DNA of 56,649 nt. Source: Crocinitomix catalasitica ATCC 23190. GTDB taxonomy: Bacteria > Bacteroidota > Bacteroidia > Flavobacteriales_D > Crocinitomicaceae. Positions 15,420-23,604 of the stretch are shown here, one piece after another. A program made the position numbers and the translations under genes. The notes under the pieces are model-generated. The model worked only from the letters and a program-made list of their open reading frames with translations, did no database searches and was not told where the DNA came from. Each line of letters starts with the position of its first letter. The stretch's first letter is position 1. The stretch is taken from the NCBI RefSeq assembly GCF_000621625.1, contig NZ_JHXV01000031.1, forward strand, positions 1 through 56,649, read 5' to 3'.

Positions 15420-16111
15420 TTACGTATTTAATTATAGACGACGAGCCTATTGCGCATGAAGTCATTCAAAATTATTGTGACTTATTGTCTAATATGAAAT
15501 TGATGAAACAATGTTACGACGCAATTGAAGCTTTCGACTATTTGAAAGACAATGAAGTTGACCTTATTTTTTTAGATTTAAATATGCCGAAAATAAAGGG
15601 TTTTGACTTTCTTAGAACTTTACCCAACCCTCCGAATATTATTGTAACAACCGCTTATAGCGATCAAGCCATAGAAGGTTATGAGTTAAATATCGTCGAT
15701 TATTTATTGAAACCATTTAGTTTTGAGCGGTTCTTAAAAGCAATCAATAAAACTTTCACGTCGCAACATAATTCGTCCCAACCATCAGCTGTTCACCTTA
15801 CTGCTGAACCATACATTTTCTTTTACAGCGAAAAAAAACATATCCAAGTTAAGCTCAATGACATCCTATTTATTGAAGCTGCAGGAAATTATTGTAAAGT
15901 TGTCCTTAAAACAAATCAAATTCTTATTCGAGAAAAGATATCTGATGTATTGGACATGCTTTCCTATGACAACTTTATCCAAGTTCATAAATCATTTATT
16001 GTCTCTAAAAAAAGTATCAATACAATTGAAGGGAATAGCATTCAAATAATGGAACATCTCATTCCAATAGGAAAAACTTATAAAATGAATGTGGTTGATT
16101 TATTGCAATAA
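15416..16111 (+). CDS. LytTR-family response regulator
   Basis: 231 residues. Receiver domain residues 1-120 with acidic pair DDE at 8-10, phosphorylation site Asp54 in IFLDLNMPK, a Thr in VTTAYSDQA, and Lys in LLKPFSFERF. LytTR DNA-binding domain from about 130 to the end (ILFIEAAGNYCKVVL, IQVHKSFIVSKKSI). It works with the kinase encoded immediately upstream. Targets are not evident in the window; the next gene (16144) is convergent. Confidence 0.93.
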   Translation: MITYLIIDDEPIAHEVIQNYCDLLSNMKLMKQCYDAIEAFDYLKDNEVDLIFLDLNMPKIKGFDFLRTLPNPPNIIVTTAYSDQAIEGYELNIVDYLLKPFSFERFLKAINKTFTSQHNSSQPSAVHLTAEPYIFFYSEKKHIQVKLNDILFIEAAGNYCKVVLKTNQILIREKISDVLDMLSYDNFIQVHKSFIVSKKSINTIEGNSIQIMEHLIPIGKTYKMNVVDLLQ

Positions 16112-16143
16112 CTTGATTGAAGACTTCATATTTAGAGGCTTTT

Positions 16144-16869
16144 TTAATATTCTAATTGCTCTAAAGTCGAAAACGAAACCGTATCCAGGATCCGTCTGCG
16201 AAACTTTCCTTTGCTATCAAAATTGATAGTCACCCATGTTGTGTCGAAATGAACCGTACTATAACCATTTGCATCTGCCACTAACTCGTTATAATATTCA
16301 GGGCTCACAATATTCACCGTCGAACCGTTTACCCATTTGCCATAATCAGATTCAATCCATCCGCCATCTCCTCCATGTAAACCGAGCATTGTAATATCAA
16401 GAATACGCGCTTTGCTTTTATCTACCGTCACACCGTATAAAATTAAACAACAGGATTCCTCAATACGTGTAAAACTGAAATATAGAACTGAATCTAACTC
16501 ATAATAGTCATTCCAAAAATAACAAGGCCAAGTTTCATCTGGCAGTCTGGTATCATAATGTGGACCTGGTATTAAACCAAATAAATAATCTTTTCGAAAG
16601 GCGATTGGAATAGTGTCCTTCAAATTATAGTAAATCGAATCTATTTGGTCTTGCCTCGGTTTAGCATTCGCTATTATTTGTTGAACCAAATTCGAATGCT
16701 GCGGTGTAAGTGCTTCGCTTACTTCATGGGGTCCTAATTCTTCTTCATTTAATTGTTCAACAGAAAAGTTGGGTATCGTTTGACGTTGCTCGTTACTTTG
16801 ACTACAACCCAATATAGCCAATAAAGTAATACTGGAGAACAATAGACAATACGAGCGACTTTTTTTCAT
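16144..16869 (-). CDS. Hypothetical SPII lipoprotein
   Basis: 241 residues, signal with lipobox ILGC (Cys22) preceded by KKSR. The mature region is acidic and aromatic, with three Cys (WPCYFWNDYYEL and ESCCLIL) and no recognised domain. It is 28 bases downstream of the small lipoprotein gene 16898-17329 in the same direction, suggesting one transcript. Confidence 0.7.
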   Translation of the reverse strand: MKKSRSYCLLFSSITLLAILGCSQSNEQRQTIPNFSVEQLNEEELGPHEVSEALTPQHSNLVQQIIANAKPRQDQIDSIYYNLKDTIPIAFRKDYLFGLIPGPHYDTRLPDETWPCYFWNDYYELDSVLYFSFTRIEESCCLILYGVTVDKSKARILDITMLGLHGGDGGWIESDYGKWVNGSTVNIVSPEYYNELVADANGYSTVHFDTTWVTINFDSKGKFRRRILDTVSFSTLEQLEY

Positions 16870-16897
16870 TCAATTTTGACTTCAACCAATTCACCTA

Positions 16898-17329
16898 TTA
16901 TTTAATATAGGCCACAACTTCAATTTTTGTTGGTATAACACGATTTGCTTTCCATTCAATTCTACCGTTTGCATCTGTATAGATGATTGCTTGTCCCGTT
17001 CCGTAAATACCAAGAGATACCATATTATCAGTATCACTGCCAATTGTATAATCAGATACATCACCTTCTTGTCTAAAAATTGCAACCAAAGGGTCAGTAG
17101 AAGAAAAGTTAGTAACTTTTAGGGTAACCATTGCAAAGTTTTTTCCCACCACTCCACTCAAATCTAAATCAGTCCATTCAGTTGGAGCATCTCCATTCAA
17201 AACTTCAATTGTTTCTACTGTTAATGCATCTTCAACTTCAACAATCTCCTCTTTTTTACACGAAGTAATCAGCATCAATGAAGCAATTAAAATGAGGAGT
17301 AAGTTCAAAGGATTGATTTGTGATTTCAT
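16898..17329 (-). CDS. Hypothetical small SPII lipoprotein
   Basis: 143 residues with lipobox ITSC (Cys24) followed by a Lys/Glu linker and one compact beta-rich domain (TLKVTNFSSTDPLVAIF, GQAIIYTDANGRIEW). No Cys in the mature part and no family recognised. The TATATTTG at 17400-17407 is its probable promoter. Confidence 0.7.
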   Translation of the reverse strand: MKSQINPLNLLLILIASLMLITSCKKEEIVEVEDALTVETIEVLNGDAPTEWTDLDLSGVVGKNFAMVTLKVTNFSSTDPLVAIFRQEGDVSDYTIGSDTDNMVSLGIYGTGQAIIYTDANGRIEWKANRVIPTKIEVVAYIK

Positions 17330-17399
17330 ATCAATAATTTATTCAAGGTAAGTATTTGCAATAGAAAAAATTGATTTTATACTATTGCTTGATTTTTCC

Positions 17400-17407
17400 C
17401 AAATATA
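17400..17407 (-). promoter_or_regulatory. TATATTTG -7 element
   Basis: Minus strand: GGAAAACC then TATATTTG. It has the usual upstream context of this promoter set but lacks ACCTAACTT. About 70 bases before the ATG at 17329. Confidence 0.6.
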
Positions 17408-17534
17408 GGTTTTCCTAATTAAATGTGGCATTTGCAGGTGAAAATGAAAAGGAGCATTTGGATATTGTATTCAATACCAAGTGTTAATAGTTTTTTGGAT
17501 TTGGGCTTACGGTAGAAAGGTTTCCTTTAAAAAG

Positions 17535-18067
17535 TTACTTTTTCTTATTATAGGTTACGATTTGAAGTCCATCATTATACGTTTCTGTCTTAATAAGTTC
17601 CCAATTCTCAATAGCTGTTGATTTCCCAAATAGCTTGATTCCCTTCCCGAGTACAACAGGATTTAATTTAAGTTTCAACTGATCTATTTTACCATTTTCT
17701 AATAACCAACCAGCAAACTGTCCTCCACCGCACAGGTATATATCAGTCGTAGCATTTTTTTGAATTTCATCTATTCTATCCAACTTTACCTGCTCAATAT
17801 GTACTGATTCTGATAAGTTATCAATTTTCAACGAATTTGAAAAAAAATAATGCTGCATATTGGGATAAGCAGGTTGTCCTGGTTCAAGACCATATTTAAA
17901 GCCAAATTCATAAGTTTTTCGCCCCATAATTACAGTATCAAAACTTAAAAGATCCGCTTGATACTTCTCTACACCATCTCCTTGCATAATGAACTGACTG
18001 ATGTCTCCATTTTCGCCAGAAAAAATCCATCTAAAGAACTGGCTACGTAGTAAATAATCTTTTGCAT
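17535..18067 (-). pseudogene. RibD-C/dihydrofolate-reductase-like protein, broken by a small frameshifting deletion
   Basis: The intact frame 17535-17987 encodes 150 residues of a RibD C-terminal/DHFR-like fold (FDTVIMGRKTYEFGF; IYLCGGGQFAGWLL; LNPVVLGKGIKLFG). Upstream, the expected N-terminus MQKIIYYVASSLDG starts at an ATG at 18067 but in a different frame. The frame of the main part reads WIFSGENGDISQFI directly before its first Met. The two halves meet at 18026-18031, where about nine family residues (normally between SLDG and the W) are missing, so a small deletion shifted the frame. Without the first strand and NADPH-binding loop the 150-residue product is unlikely to be an active reductase. 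Confidence 0.75.
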
Positions 18068-18142
18068 AATTTATATATGATATTAATTGTCAATTAAATA
18101 TATATCTATAGAATAGATCTTCCGTTATAATATTTCACGCAT

Positions 18143-18679
18143 CTATTTCCATTCCCAATTCAATTCATCGACATATTCAGCGCCAAAATCTTCTATTATT
18201 TTTTTGAATCCATCTTGATTTTCAACTGTATGCTTAGGAATAATAAGAACGACTTCGGTCACTAATTTTAAGAAGAAATGTACTTTAGTTTCAATAATGT
18301 TTTTGATTTCTGTTCCAATTATTTTTGTTTCAGACATAAAATCTTTACCATAAAGCACTTCGTCATCAATTTTAATCTCAACCGCTTGATTGACACGATT
18401 CTTATAATTTGCTTCTACATGTTTTTCAAAATGTTTCTTGTACTTCCATTTTGAGTAAAGTGGATAAAGTAAATACCAGGCTACTGCAAGACCAATGAAT
18501 AACATTCCAAACTCAGTTTGGCCATCTTTTAGCATTGCATAGAGTCCCAATACAATATAAAGAATGGGTACAATTATTCTAGAACGAAAACGCTTTTTAT
18601 TTTGCAATGCTGATTGAGAAGAAGAATACAGTTGTAATGCTAAAAAATCAGCATTTGTAAGTTTATAATTTAAAGTCAT
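18143..18679 (-). CDS. YcxB-like membrane protein
   Basis: 178 residues. Two membrane helices (about 35-50 and 56-72) after a polar N-terminus, then a C-terminal YcxB-like domain (YKNRVNQAVEIKIDDEVLY, then ETKIIGTEIKNIIETKVHFFL and a terminal FGAEYVDEL). YcxB proteins are widespread and uncharacterised. It is 36 bases downstream of the small membrane protein gene 18716-19024. Confidence 0.75.
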   Translation of the reverse strand: MTLNYKLTNADFLALQLYSSSQSALQNKKRFRSRIIVPILYIVLGLYAMLKDGQTEFGMLFIGLAVAWYLLYPLYSKWKYKKHFEKHVEANYKNRVNQAVEIKIDDEVLYGKDFMSETKIIGTEIKNIIETKVHFFLKLVTEVVLIIPKHTVENQDGFKKIIEDFGAEYVDELNWEWK

Positions 18680-18715
18680 TTATTTAAATGATTGGTAGAC
18701 GATTTGATACGAAAA

Positions 18716-19024
18716 CTAAGAAAGGGCAACGTACATTATTATGGAAAAAATTGTGATACACACGAATAACGTTTTATATGCATTGCTCAAAGAAAAATCA
18801 AAAAAAGGATTGTGATTGTCGTATAATTCATAATTCGTATTTTCTTGTCTAAGCACATCATTGTTATGATAATCTCCAATTACATGCTTCTTGCCTAGAA
18901 TTTTAAATCGTACAAATACAATTATAACTAATCCAATTACAAAAAAAAGCGTGTAACTATCAAGAAAAGTAATCCCTTCATAAATTACATTTTCTAAACC
19001 ACCAATTAATCTTAATAAAATCAT
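18716..19024 (-). CDS. Hypothetical small membrane protein
   Basis: 102 residues, helices at about residues 24-44 and 82-100, with a polar loop between them rich in Asn and Asp (GDYHNNDVLRQENTNYELYD). No family recognised. It is likely in one transcript with the YcxB-like gene. Confidence 0.6.
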   Translation of the reverse strand: MILLRLIGGLENVIYEGITFLDSYTLFFVIGLVIIVFVRFKILGKKHVIGDYHNNDVLRQENTNYELYDNHNPFFDFSLSNAYKTLFVCITIFSIIMYVALS

Positions 19025-19144
19025 TTGTCTTAAAATTTCGATTTACGTTATCTATTTCAAAAATTCAAATCATTCTTTCAAAACAAAAGAAAGCAAATAT
19101 TCTTTAATAATAATAATAATAGTTGCCGAACTTTTCAGTTCAAT

Positions 19145-19435
19145 TTATTTCTTTAAAGGAGTTGGTTTCGGTGCCCCTTCAGTCCTCATTTTTTTCACAG
19201 CATCGTTCCAATCCGAAACCATCCCATTATCGGCAGGAGCCACTCTTCTATTACCTTCGACCTTCCCATCAAAATGACCTTTTTCGTTAAATTCAAATGG
19301 TTGTGAAAAACTCAATACATCAGACAATTCTATTGTTCCGTTTGTCAATTTATACTGTCCTTCAATAAAATACCACATTACCCAAAACGCCTCTTCCTCA
19401 GTTAAGGTATCTTTAGAAAATTCATCGTAACTCAT
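19145..19435 (-). CDS. Hypothetical 96-residue protein
   Basis: Soluble, acidic N-terminal half (LTEEEAFWVMWYFIEGQY) and a Pro/Lys-rich tail (PKPTPLKK). No signal peptide. Ten bases separate it from the upstream small lipoprotein gene (19446-19652), so the two are likely expressed together from the promoter at 19732. No family recognised. Confidence 0.6.
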   Translation of the reverse strand: MSYDEFSKDTLTEEEAFWVMWYFIEGQYKLTNGTIELSDVLSFSQPFEFNEKGHFDGKVEGNRRVAPADNGMVSDWNDAVKKMRTEGAPKPTPLKK

Positions 19436-19445
19436 TTCTCATATA

Positions 19446-19652
19446 TTAATTATCTATCCAGCAATCTCCAGTAGTCTGACCATACCCCATATATTTTTCC
19501 CTAGCATCACATTCTTTAACCGCTTGCGATCGCAATGTCGTTTGAATTGTAATGGTTTGTAAATTGTGACATTCACAATGATAGGCTTTTGAGCAACCGC
19601 CGACAATTAAGAGAATTAGCATGCATAAAAACACTTGTTTGATTCGTTTCAT
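19446..19652 (-). CDS. Small Cys-rich SPII lipoprotein
   Basis: 68 residues, lipobox VGGC (Cys20), mature part of 48 residues with four more Cys (HCEC, KECD, GDCW). Probably a compact disulphide-bonded domain. A comparable small Cys-rich lipoprotein is encoded at 40087-40275. Function unknown. Confidence 0.65.
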   Translation of the reverse strand: MKRIKQVFLCMLILLIVGGCSKAYHCECHNLQTITIQTTLRSQAVKECDAREKYMGYGQTTGDCWIDN

Positions 19653-19714
19653 AATTATCTTAACAGCTTTTCAAACACATTTATAAATGAAAATTTAACG
19701 CGTTTTGAATTATA

Positions 19715-19739
19715 AAGTTAGGTACCGTTACCAAATATA
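19715..19739 (-). promoter_or_regulatory. TATATTTG promoter with ACCTAACTT leader block
   Basis: Minus strand: AATAACT then TATATTTG (19739-19732), then GTAACGGTACCTAACTT. About 80 bases before the ATG at 19652. Confidence 0.65.
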
Positions 19740-19785
19740 AGTTATTTAGAATTAGCTAGCAACTTGTTTTTCAACTTTATATCAA

Positions 19786-19839
19786 CTGCTAGCGCAAAAT
19801 AAAATTCTACACAGTCAATCCTTTCGCTTGGTTACGCAG
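19786..19839. repeat. REP-like palindrome (diverged)
   Basis: CTGCTAGCGCAAAATAAAAT, then AGTCAATCCTTTCGCTTGGTTACGCAGG. Both arms are recognisable but altered. It is followed by GGTTGGATTTACTTG, a tail shared with the copies at 19938 and 20679. Confidence 0.65.
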
Positions 19840-19937
19840 GTTGGATTTACTTGAAAGTTAAAGGGTTTGACTTTTTGTATCGATTTCTATTTAAAAGTAT
19901 TACTTAATACTAAAATAACCACGAGGTTAAACTCTTA

Positions 19938-19970
19938 CCGCTGCCGCGCGAATATTTCGCGTGGTTACGG
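19938..19970. repeat. Minimal REP-like hairpin lacking the loop
   Basis: CCGCTGCCGCGCGAA-TAT-TTCGCGTGGTTACGG: the same arms as at 2663-2715 with the internal 21-base loop deleted, leaving a near-perfect 15-bp hairpin. This shows the arms are the conserved unit. It is followed by AGGTTGGATTTAATTG. Bases 20048-20063 (TCTCGCTGCAGCGGAG) form another short near-palindrome. Confidence 0.8.
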
Positions 19971-20078
19971 AGGTTGGATTTAATTGGAGAGTTAAATAGT
20001 ACCTTTTAATTAATTTGGGCTAACCCTAAAAAAACATGAGATAAAATCTCGCTGCAGCGGAGATAAATATTGTCAGGT

Positions 20079-20588
20079 TTAGTTATTATTTATCATATAT
20101 TTAATATAATCCACAATAATAAACGGTTTTGGGGCCAAATCACTATTTAATGGCAGTTCTGTTGGCGCTTCATTTGAAATAATTCTTAAAATTTCTGTCC
20201 GCCTCTTCTTAGCCAGTCTCACCCTTTGTATTTCCTTAATTTTATGCCATTCGTATAATTTATCTTGAAAGAAAATCCCTTTTTTCCCAATGTCATATCT
20301 GTTGTTTATTAATTTTTCCTTTGCTCTAATTATAATGAACAAACCCATTATAAACATTATTCCTATTCCAAAAAAGGTTTTAATTTCAAAGTGTTTCAAT
20401 AAAAACAACCAGGGCAGCAAAAGCATTGCTAATCCGATTGCCAATTCTCCTCGAAAAGAGAATTTAGAATTTAGAATATTCATTTCAGTAGGGAACGTTT
20501 TATGTGATTTTGGAACCAAATCACTCTTCGTGATACGCTCAAGTATTACGTTTTCGTTTCTTATAAATAGACCCTTGAAAATATTCAT
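20079..20588 (-). CDS. Hypothetical two-TM protein
   Basis: 169 residues. Two close helices (about 52-66 and 70-88) lie between a polar N-terminal segment and a C-terminal domain containing IGKKGIFFQDKLYEWHKIKE, which resembles the beta-strand/W pattern of bacterial PH-like domains in small membrane proteins. This similarity is weak. The region between it and 19652 contains only REP-like repeats. Confidence 0.6.
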   Translation of the reverse strand: MNIFKGLFIRNENVILERITKSDLVPKSHKTFPTEMNILNSKFSFRGELAIGLAMLLLPWLFLLKHFEIKTFFGIGIMFIMGLFIIIRAKEKLINNRYDIGKKGIFFQDKLYEWHKIKEIQRVRLAKKRRTEILRIISNEAPTELPLNSDLAPKPFIIVDYIKYMINNN

Positions 20589-20678
20589 GTTTAGCTAAAA
20601 AAGAATTGTCGTATGGATCATGGATTCAGTTGTTCAATTATAAGATTTCTATAGTAATAATGGGAATTTAGATCTGCA

Positions 20679-20732
20679 CCGCTACACCGCAAAACAAAAT
20701 TCTACACAATAAATCCTTTCGCTAGGTTACGG
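20679..20732. repeat. REP-like palindrome (diverged)
   Basis: CCGCTACACCGCAAAACAAA, then CAATAAATCCTTTCGCTAGG and TTACGG, followed by AGATTGGATACACTTG. It lies 36 bases beyond the stop codon of the TPR-membrane gene at 20769. Confidence 0.65.
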
Positions 20733-20768
20733 AGATTGGATACACTTGAAAAAATTGATTAGCTGATA

Positions 20769-22025
20769 TTATCGATTATCTTCTTTTATCAGCATAAAAT
20801 TTGCTAGCAATTGAAAACCTACAAATCCTAAAACAAAAGGGAATGTCATTGAATTAAACATGTCTCCAGTGGTAAAGGTGAGCAGCACTGCAAGGCTTCC
20901 GATAACGGCTAAAGTGATCGTATAAATTAATAATACATATTTATTTTTTGATGGTGAAAACATCGTTCCTAGCGGCAACATCATTGCAAAACCATAGATA
21001 GCTATAGCTAACATTCTCTCGTCTGGCAATAAAAAATACAAAAGGATACCAATTAGAGAAACAACAAAACTTAAAGCAACAAAACTAGAACTCATTTTTT
21101 CTTTCTTGTCAAGGAGTAATTGTCCGTATTTATTGAACCTTAAAAATAGATTACTGATCGGACTGATTATCCAAGTAGAGAATATAATTAAAACCAACGT
21201 TATGATAACAGGGGTTAAGTATGGTTGAAGGGCTTCATTAGTACTTGCTAATTTTCCTAATCCTCTAATCGCTAAATAAACGCCAATTATAACACCCCAT
21301 TGATATTTAGCCGTCAAATTGCCCATCCAAAATGCATACTTCAAAAACAAACGATAAATTGGATTGGTAGCTTGTATTGCTTGCAGTATTCCTGCCTGTG
21401 CATATTCAGAACTAGGATCGTTAGTTAGCGCCTCTTTAAAATGTGTCAACGCTTTTTTGTGGTCTCCATTTTCTAACAAACCCCATCCATAATTGGCATG
21501 TGTATAAGCGTCATTCGGATCTTCTCTTAATGCCCCTTCAATGGTTTCAAAAGACTCGTCACTTCTATTTAACTTGATTAATGCCGCACTTCTAGTGTTT
21601 AGAGCAAACAAATTTTCAGCGTCAATTTCCAAGGCTTTGTTCGCCATTTCGAGCGCTTCACCATACTTCTTTCTGGTCAACTTTATATTTGCTAATAAGG
21701 CAAAATAGTCGGCATCGTATGGATCTAATTCTATCGCTTTATAAATATATGATTCAGCTTCGTGAAATTCGTCTTCCTGCATAGCAATGCGAGATTTCAT
21801 ATAAAACAATTGCGGTTCATCAGGTGTGATTCCGATAGCATTTTCTATGATTCGATGCGCTTCATAAAATTTATCTTGTTGCAAGAGGACTTCTCCCATC
21901 AATAACAAAAGCTGAATATTGTTTGGTTCCCCTGACAATAAATCAGAAAGAATTTTTTTCGCTTCATCAAATTTCTCTTGTTGAATAAGAATTTGAACCT
22001 TTGAAAATCTATTATCTTCTGTCAT
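20769..22025 (-). CDS. TPR-repeat protein with C-terminal membrane domain
   Basis: 418 residues. About six TPR units cover residues 1-205 (for example AESYIYKAIELDPYDADYFA, ALEMANKALEIDAENLFALN). After a short amphipathic segment there are five or six hydrophobic helices (about 230-400). The start codon is one base after the stop of the AAA+ gene, so translation is coupled. Together they suggest a membrane-bound complex in which the cytosolic TPR region meets a TPR-bearing ATPase. No named family recognised. Confidence 0.8.
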   Translation of the reverse strand: MTEDNRFSKVQILIQQEKFDEAKKILSDLLSGEPNNIQLLLLMGEVLLQQDKFYEAHRIIENAIGITPDEPQLFYMKSRIAMQEDEFHEAESYIYKAIELDPYDADYFALLANIKLTRKKYGEALEMANKALEIDAENLFALNTRSAALIKLNRSDESFETIEGALREDPNDAYTHANYGWGLLENGDHKKALTHFKEALTNDPSSEYAQAGILQAIQATNPIYRLFLKYAFWMGNLTAKYQWGVIIGVYLAIRGLGKLASTNEALQPYLTPVIITLVLIIFSTWIISPISNLFLRFNKYGQLLLDKKEKMSSSFVALSFVVSLIGILLYFLLPDERMLAIAIYGFAMMLPLGTMFSPSKNKYVLLIYTITLAVIGSLAVLLTFTTGDMFNSMTFPFVLGFVGFQLLANFMLIKEDNR

Positions 22026-22026
22026 T

Positions 22027-23340
22027 TTACTTCTTTATTTTCATATAAGTTAGGATATCGTCATAAAGCCCTGAATCATTCGCAAAGAGTGCAAAGTTTT
22101 TGGCTGTGGAAAACCATTCTTGCGTACTTGGTTTATGTTTTTTCAAAGCACTCAATAAGTCCTTCGTTTCAAGCGGTTTTGGAATACCATCAATGAAAGA
22201 TGATTCAAGTTTTTCTTCAATAGCAATGTCAATTATGGCATCAATATCTGCTCCTGAATAATTTTCAGATTTCTTAGCAATTGAACCTAAATCAATCATG
22301 CCAGTTGGCTTATTATTTAATTTTAATTTTAAAATTGATTCTCTAGATGTGGCGTCAGGTGGAGACACAAAAACAATTCTATCAAACCTACCAGGTCGTC
22401 TAAAAGCGGCATCTAAATTCCAAGGTGTATTGGTAGCTCCAATAATTAAAACGCCATCATTAGTATTGTCAATTCCATCTAATTCTTGCAAAAATTGATT
22501 GATCAAATGCCTTCCACTTGATTGTTTCATATCGCTCCTACTCGCTCCCAAGGCATCTATTTCATCAATAAACAGTACACAGGGCGTATTTTTTCTCGCT
22601 AATTCGAATATTTCATGGAGATTTTTTTCACTGCTGCCAATCCACATGTCCAAAATATCGTTCAATCCAACACTGATGAATTTAGCATTTATTTGACCTG
22701 CAGTAGCTTTAGCGATATATGTTTTACCACAACCTGGAGGTCCGTAAAGTAAAATTCCACCTCCAACTTTTTTACCATAGGCTTTGTATAGATCGGCATG
22801 CAAAAGTGGTTTAATAATTTTTAAATCAATTTCTTTTTTAACATCATCCATTCCGCCAACATCACTGAAATTAATATCTGGCTTTTGTAAAAAGCGGCTA
22901 TCAAGTTCTTCCTCCACTTCGGTAGTTTTGGTTTCGTTTCCTCCTCTTGCCCGCAATTGTCCGTCAAGTTCTTCGTCAAAATAATTGGGATCAATCGCCA
23001 ATGCTTTTTTATATATTTCAATTGCTTTGGCTATCGCGTTTTCTTTTAATAATCCTTTAGCATATAATGTAAATACATTTATTTCATTCGAACCACTATC
23101 AATTACCTCTTCTAAAACTACGTTACAAGCAGAATAGCTACCTTTTTTAAAAAACACTTTTGCAAGACCAACTTTTACGTCGCTCTCTTGTGTATGTTTA
23201 AGGAGAGTTAAATATTCCACCTCAGCCTCTTCAAGTCTGTTTAGTGTTAACAAATTATCAGCCAATATCTTTCTTAATGGTGTATTGTCAGGAGAAAGAT
23301 TTAATGCTTCCCGTAAACTGTTGATTGTATTACCATCCAT
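22027..23340 (-). CDS. TPR-AAA+ ATPase (FtsH/Cdc48-like AAA domain)
   Basis: 437 residues. Residues 1-130 are TPR-like helices. The AAA module follows: VGGMDDVKKEID entry helix, Walker A GPPGCGKT (200-207), pore-region IGSSEKNLHEIF, Walker B VLFIDEID (255-262), second region of homology with sensor Asn and two Arg fingers (RRPGRFDR, 314-321), and lid SGADIDAII. All catalytic elements are intact. There is no protease domain or second AAA ring. Such classical AAA domains remodel or unfold proteins. A TATATTTG promoter lies at 23473-23480, about 130 bases upstream. Confidence 0.88.
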   Translation of the reverse strand: MDGNTINSLREALNLSPDNTPLRKILADNLLTLNRLEEAEVEYLTLLKHTQESDVKVGLAKVFFKKGSYSACNVVLEEVIDSGSNEINVFTLYAKGLLKENAIAKAIEIYKKALAIDPNYFDEELDGQLRARGGNETKTTEVEEELDSRFLQKPDINFSDVGGMDDVKKEIDLKIIKPLLHADLYKAYGKKVGGGILLYGPPGCGKTYIAKATAGQINAKFISVGLNDILDMWIGSSEKNLHEIFELARKNTPCVLFIDEIDALGASRSDMKQSSGRHLINQFLQELDGIDNTNDGVLIIGATNTPWNLDAAFRRPGRFDRIVFVSPPDATSRESILKLKLNNKPTGMIDLGSIAKKSENYSGADIDAIIDIAIEEKLESSFIDGIPKPLETKDLLSALKKHKPSTQEWFSTAKNFALFANDSGLYDDILTYMKIKK

Positions 23341-23447
23341 ATTTTTTAATTTTGCTTTGTCTCTATTTAATTATCCTCATCAATACAATAAAACCAAAGT
23401 TTTATTCTAAACATTCGTTAATATCTGCATTTTGCTAAAGAGGATTC

Positions 23448-23480
23448 AAGTTAGGTTTTGGATTCTTTTACTCAAATATA
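23448..23480 (-). promoter_or_regulatory. TATATTTG promoter with ACCTAACTT leader block
   Basis: Minus strand: GAAAACT then TATATTTG (23480-23473), followed by AGTAAAAGAATCC and AAAACCTAACTTG. It drives the AAA+/TPR operon with a long leader. Confidence 0.65.
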
Positions 23481-23604
23481 AGTTTTCAAATTAAATTAGG
23501 GAAAATATACTGCACATTAATAGGGATTTACTTTGCTTATCAGTTATAATAGACTTGAACAGGGCTGATAGAGATGGGGATGGGTTTGAATGGCTATTTT
23601 GATT

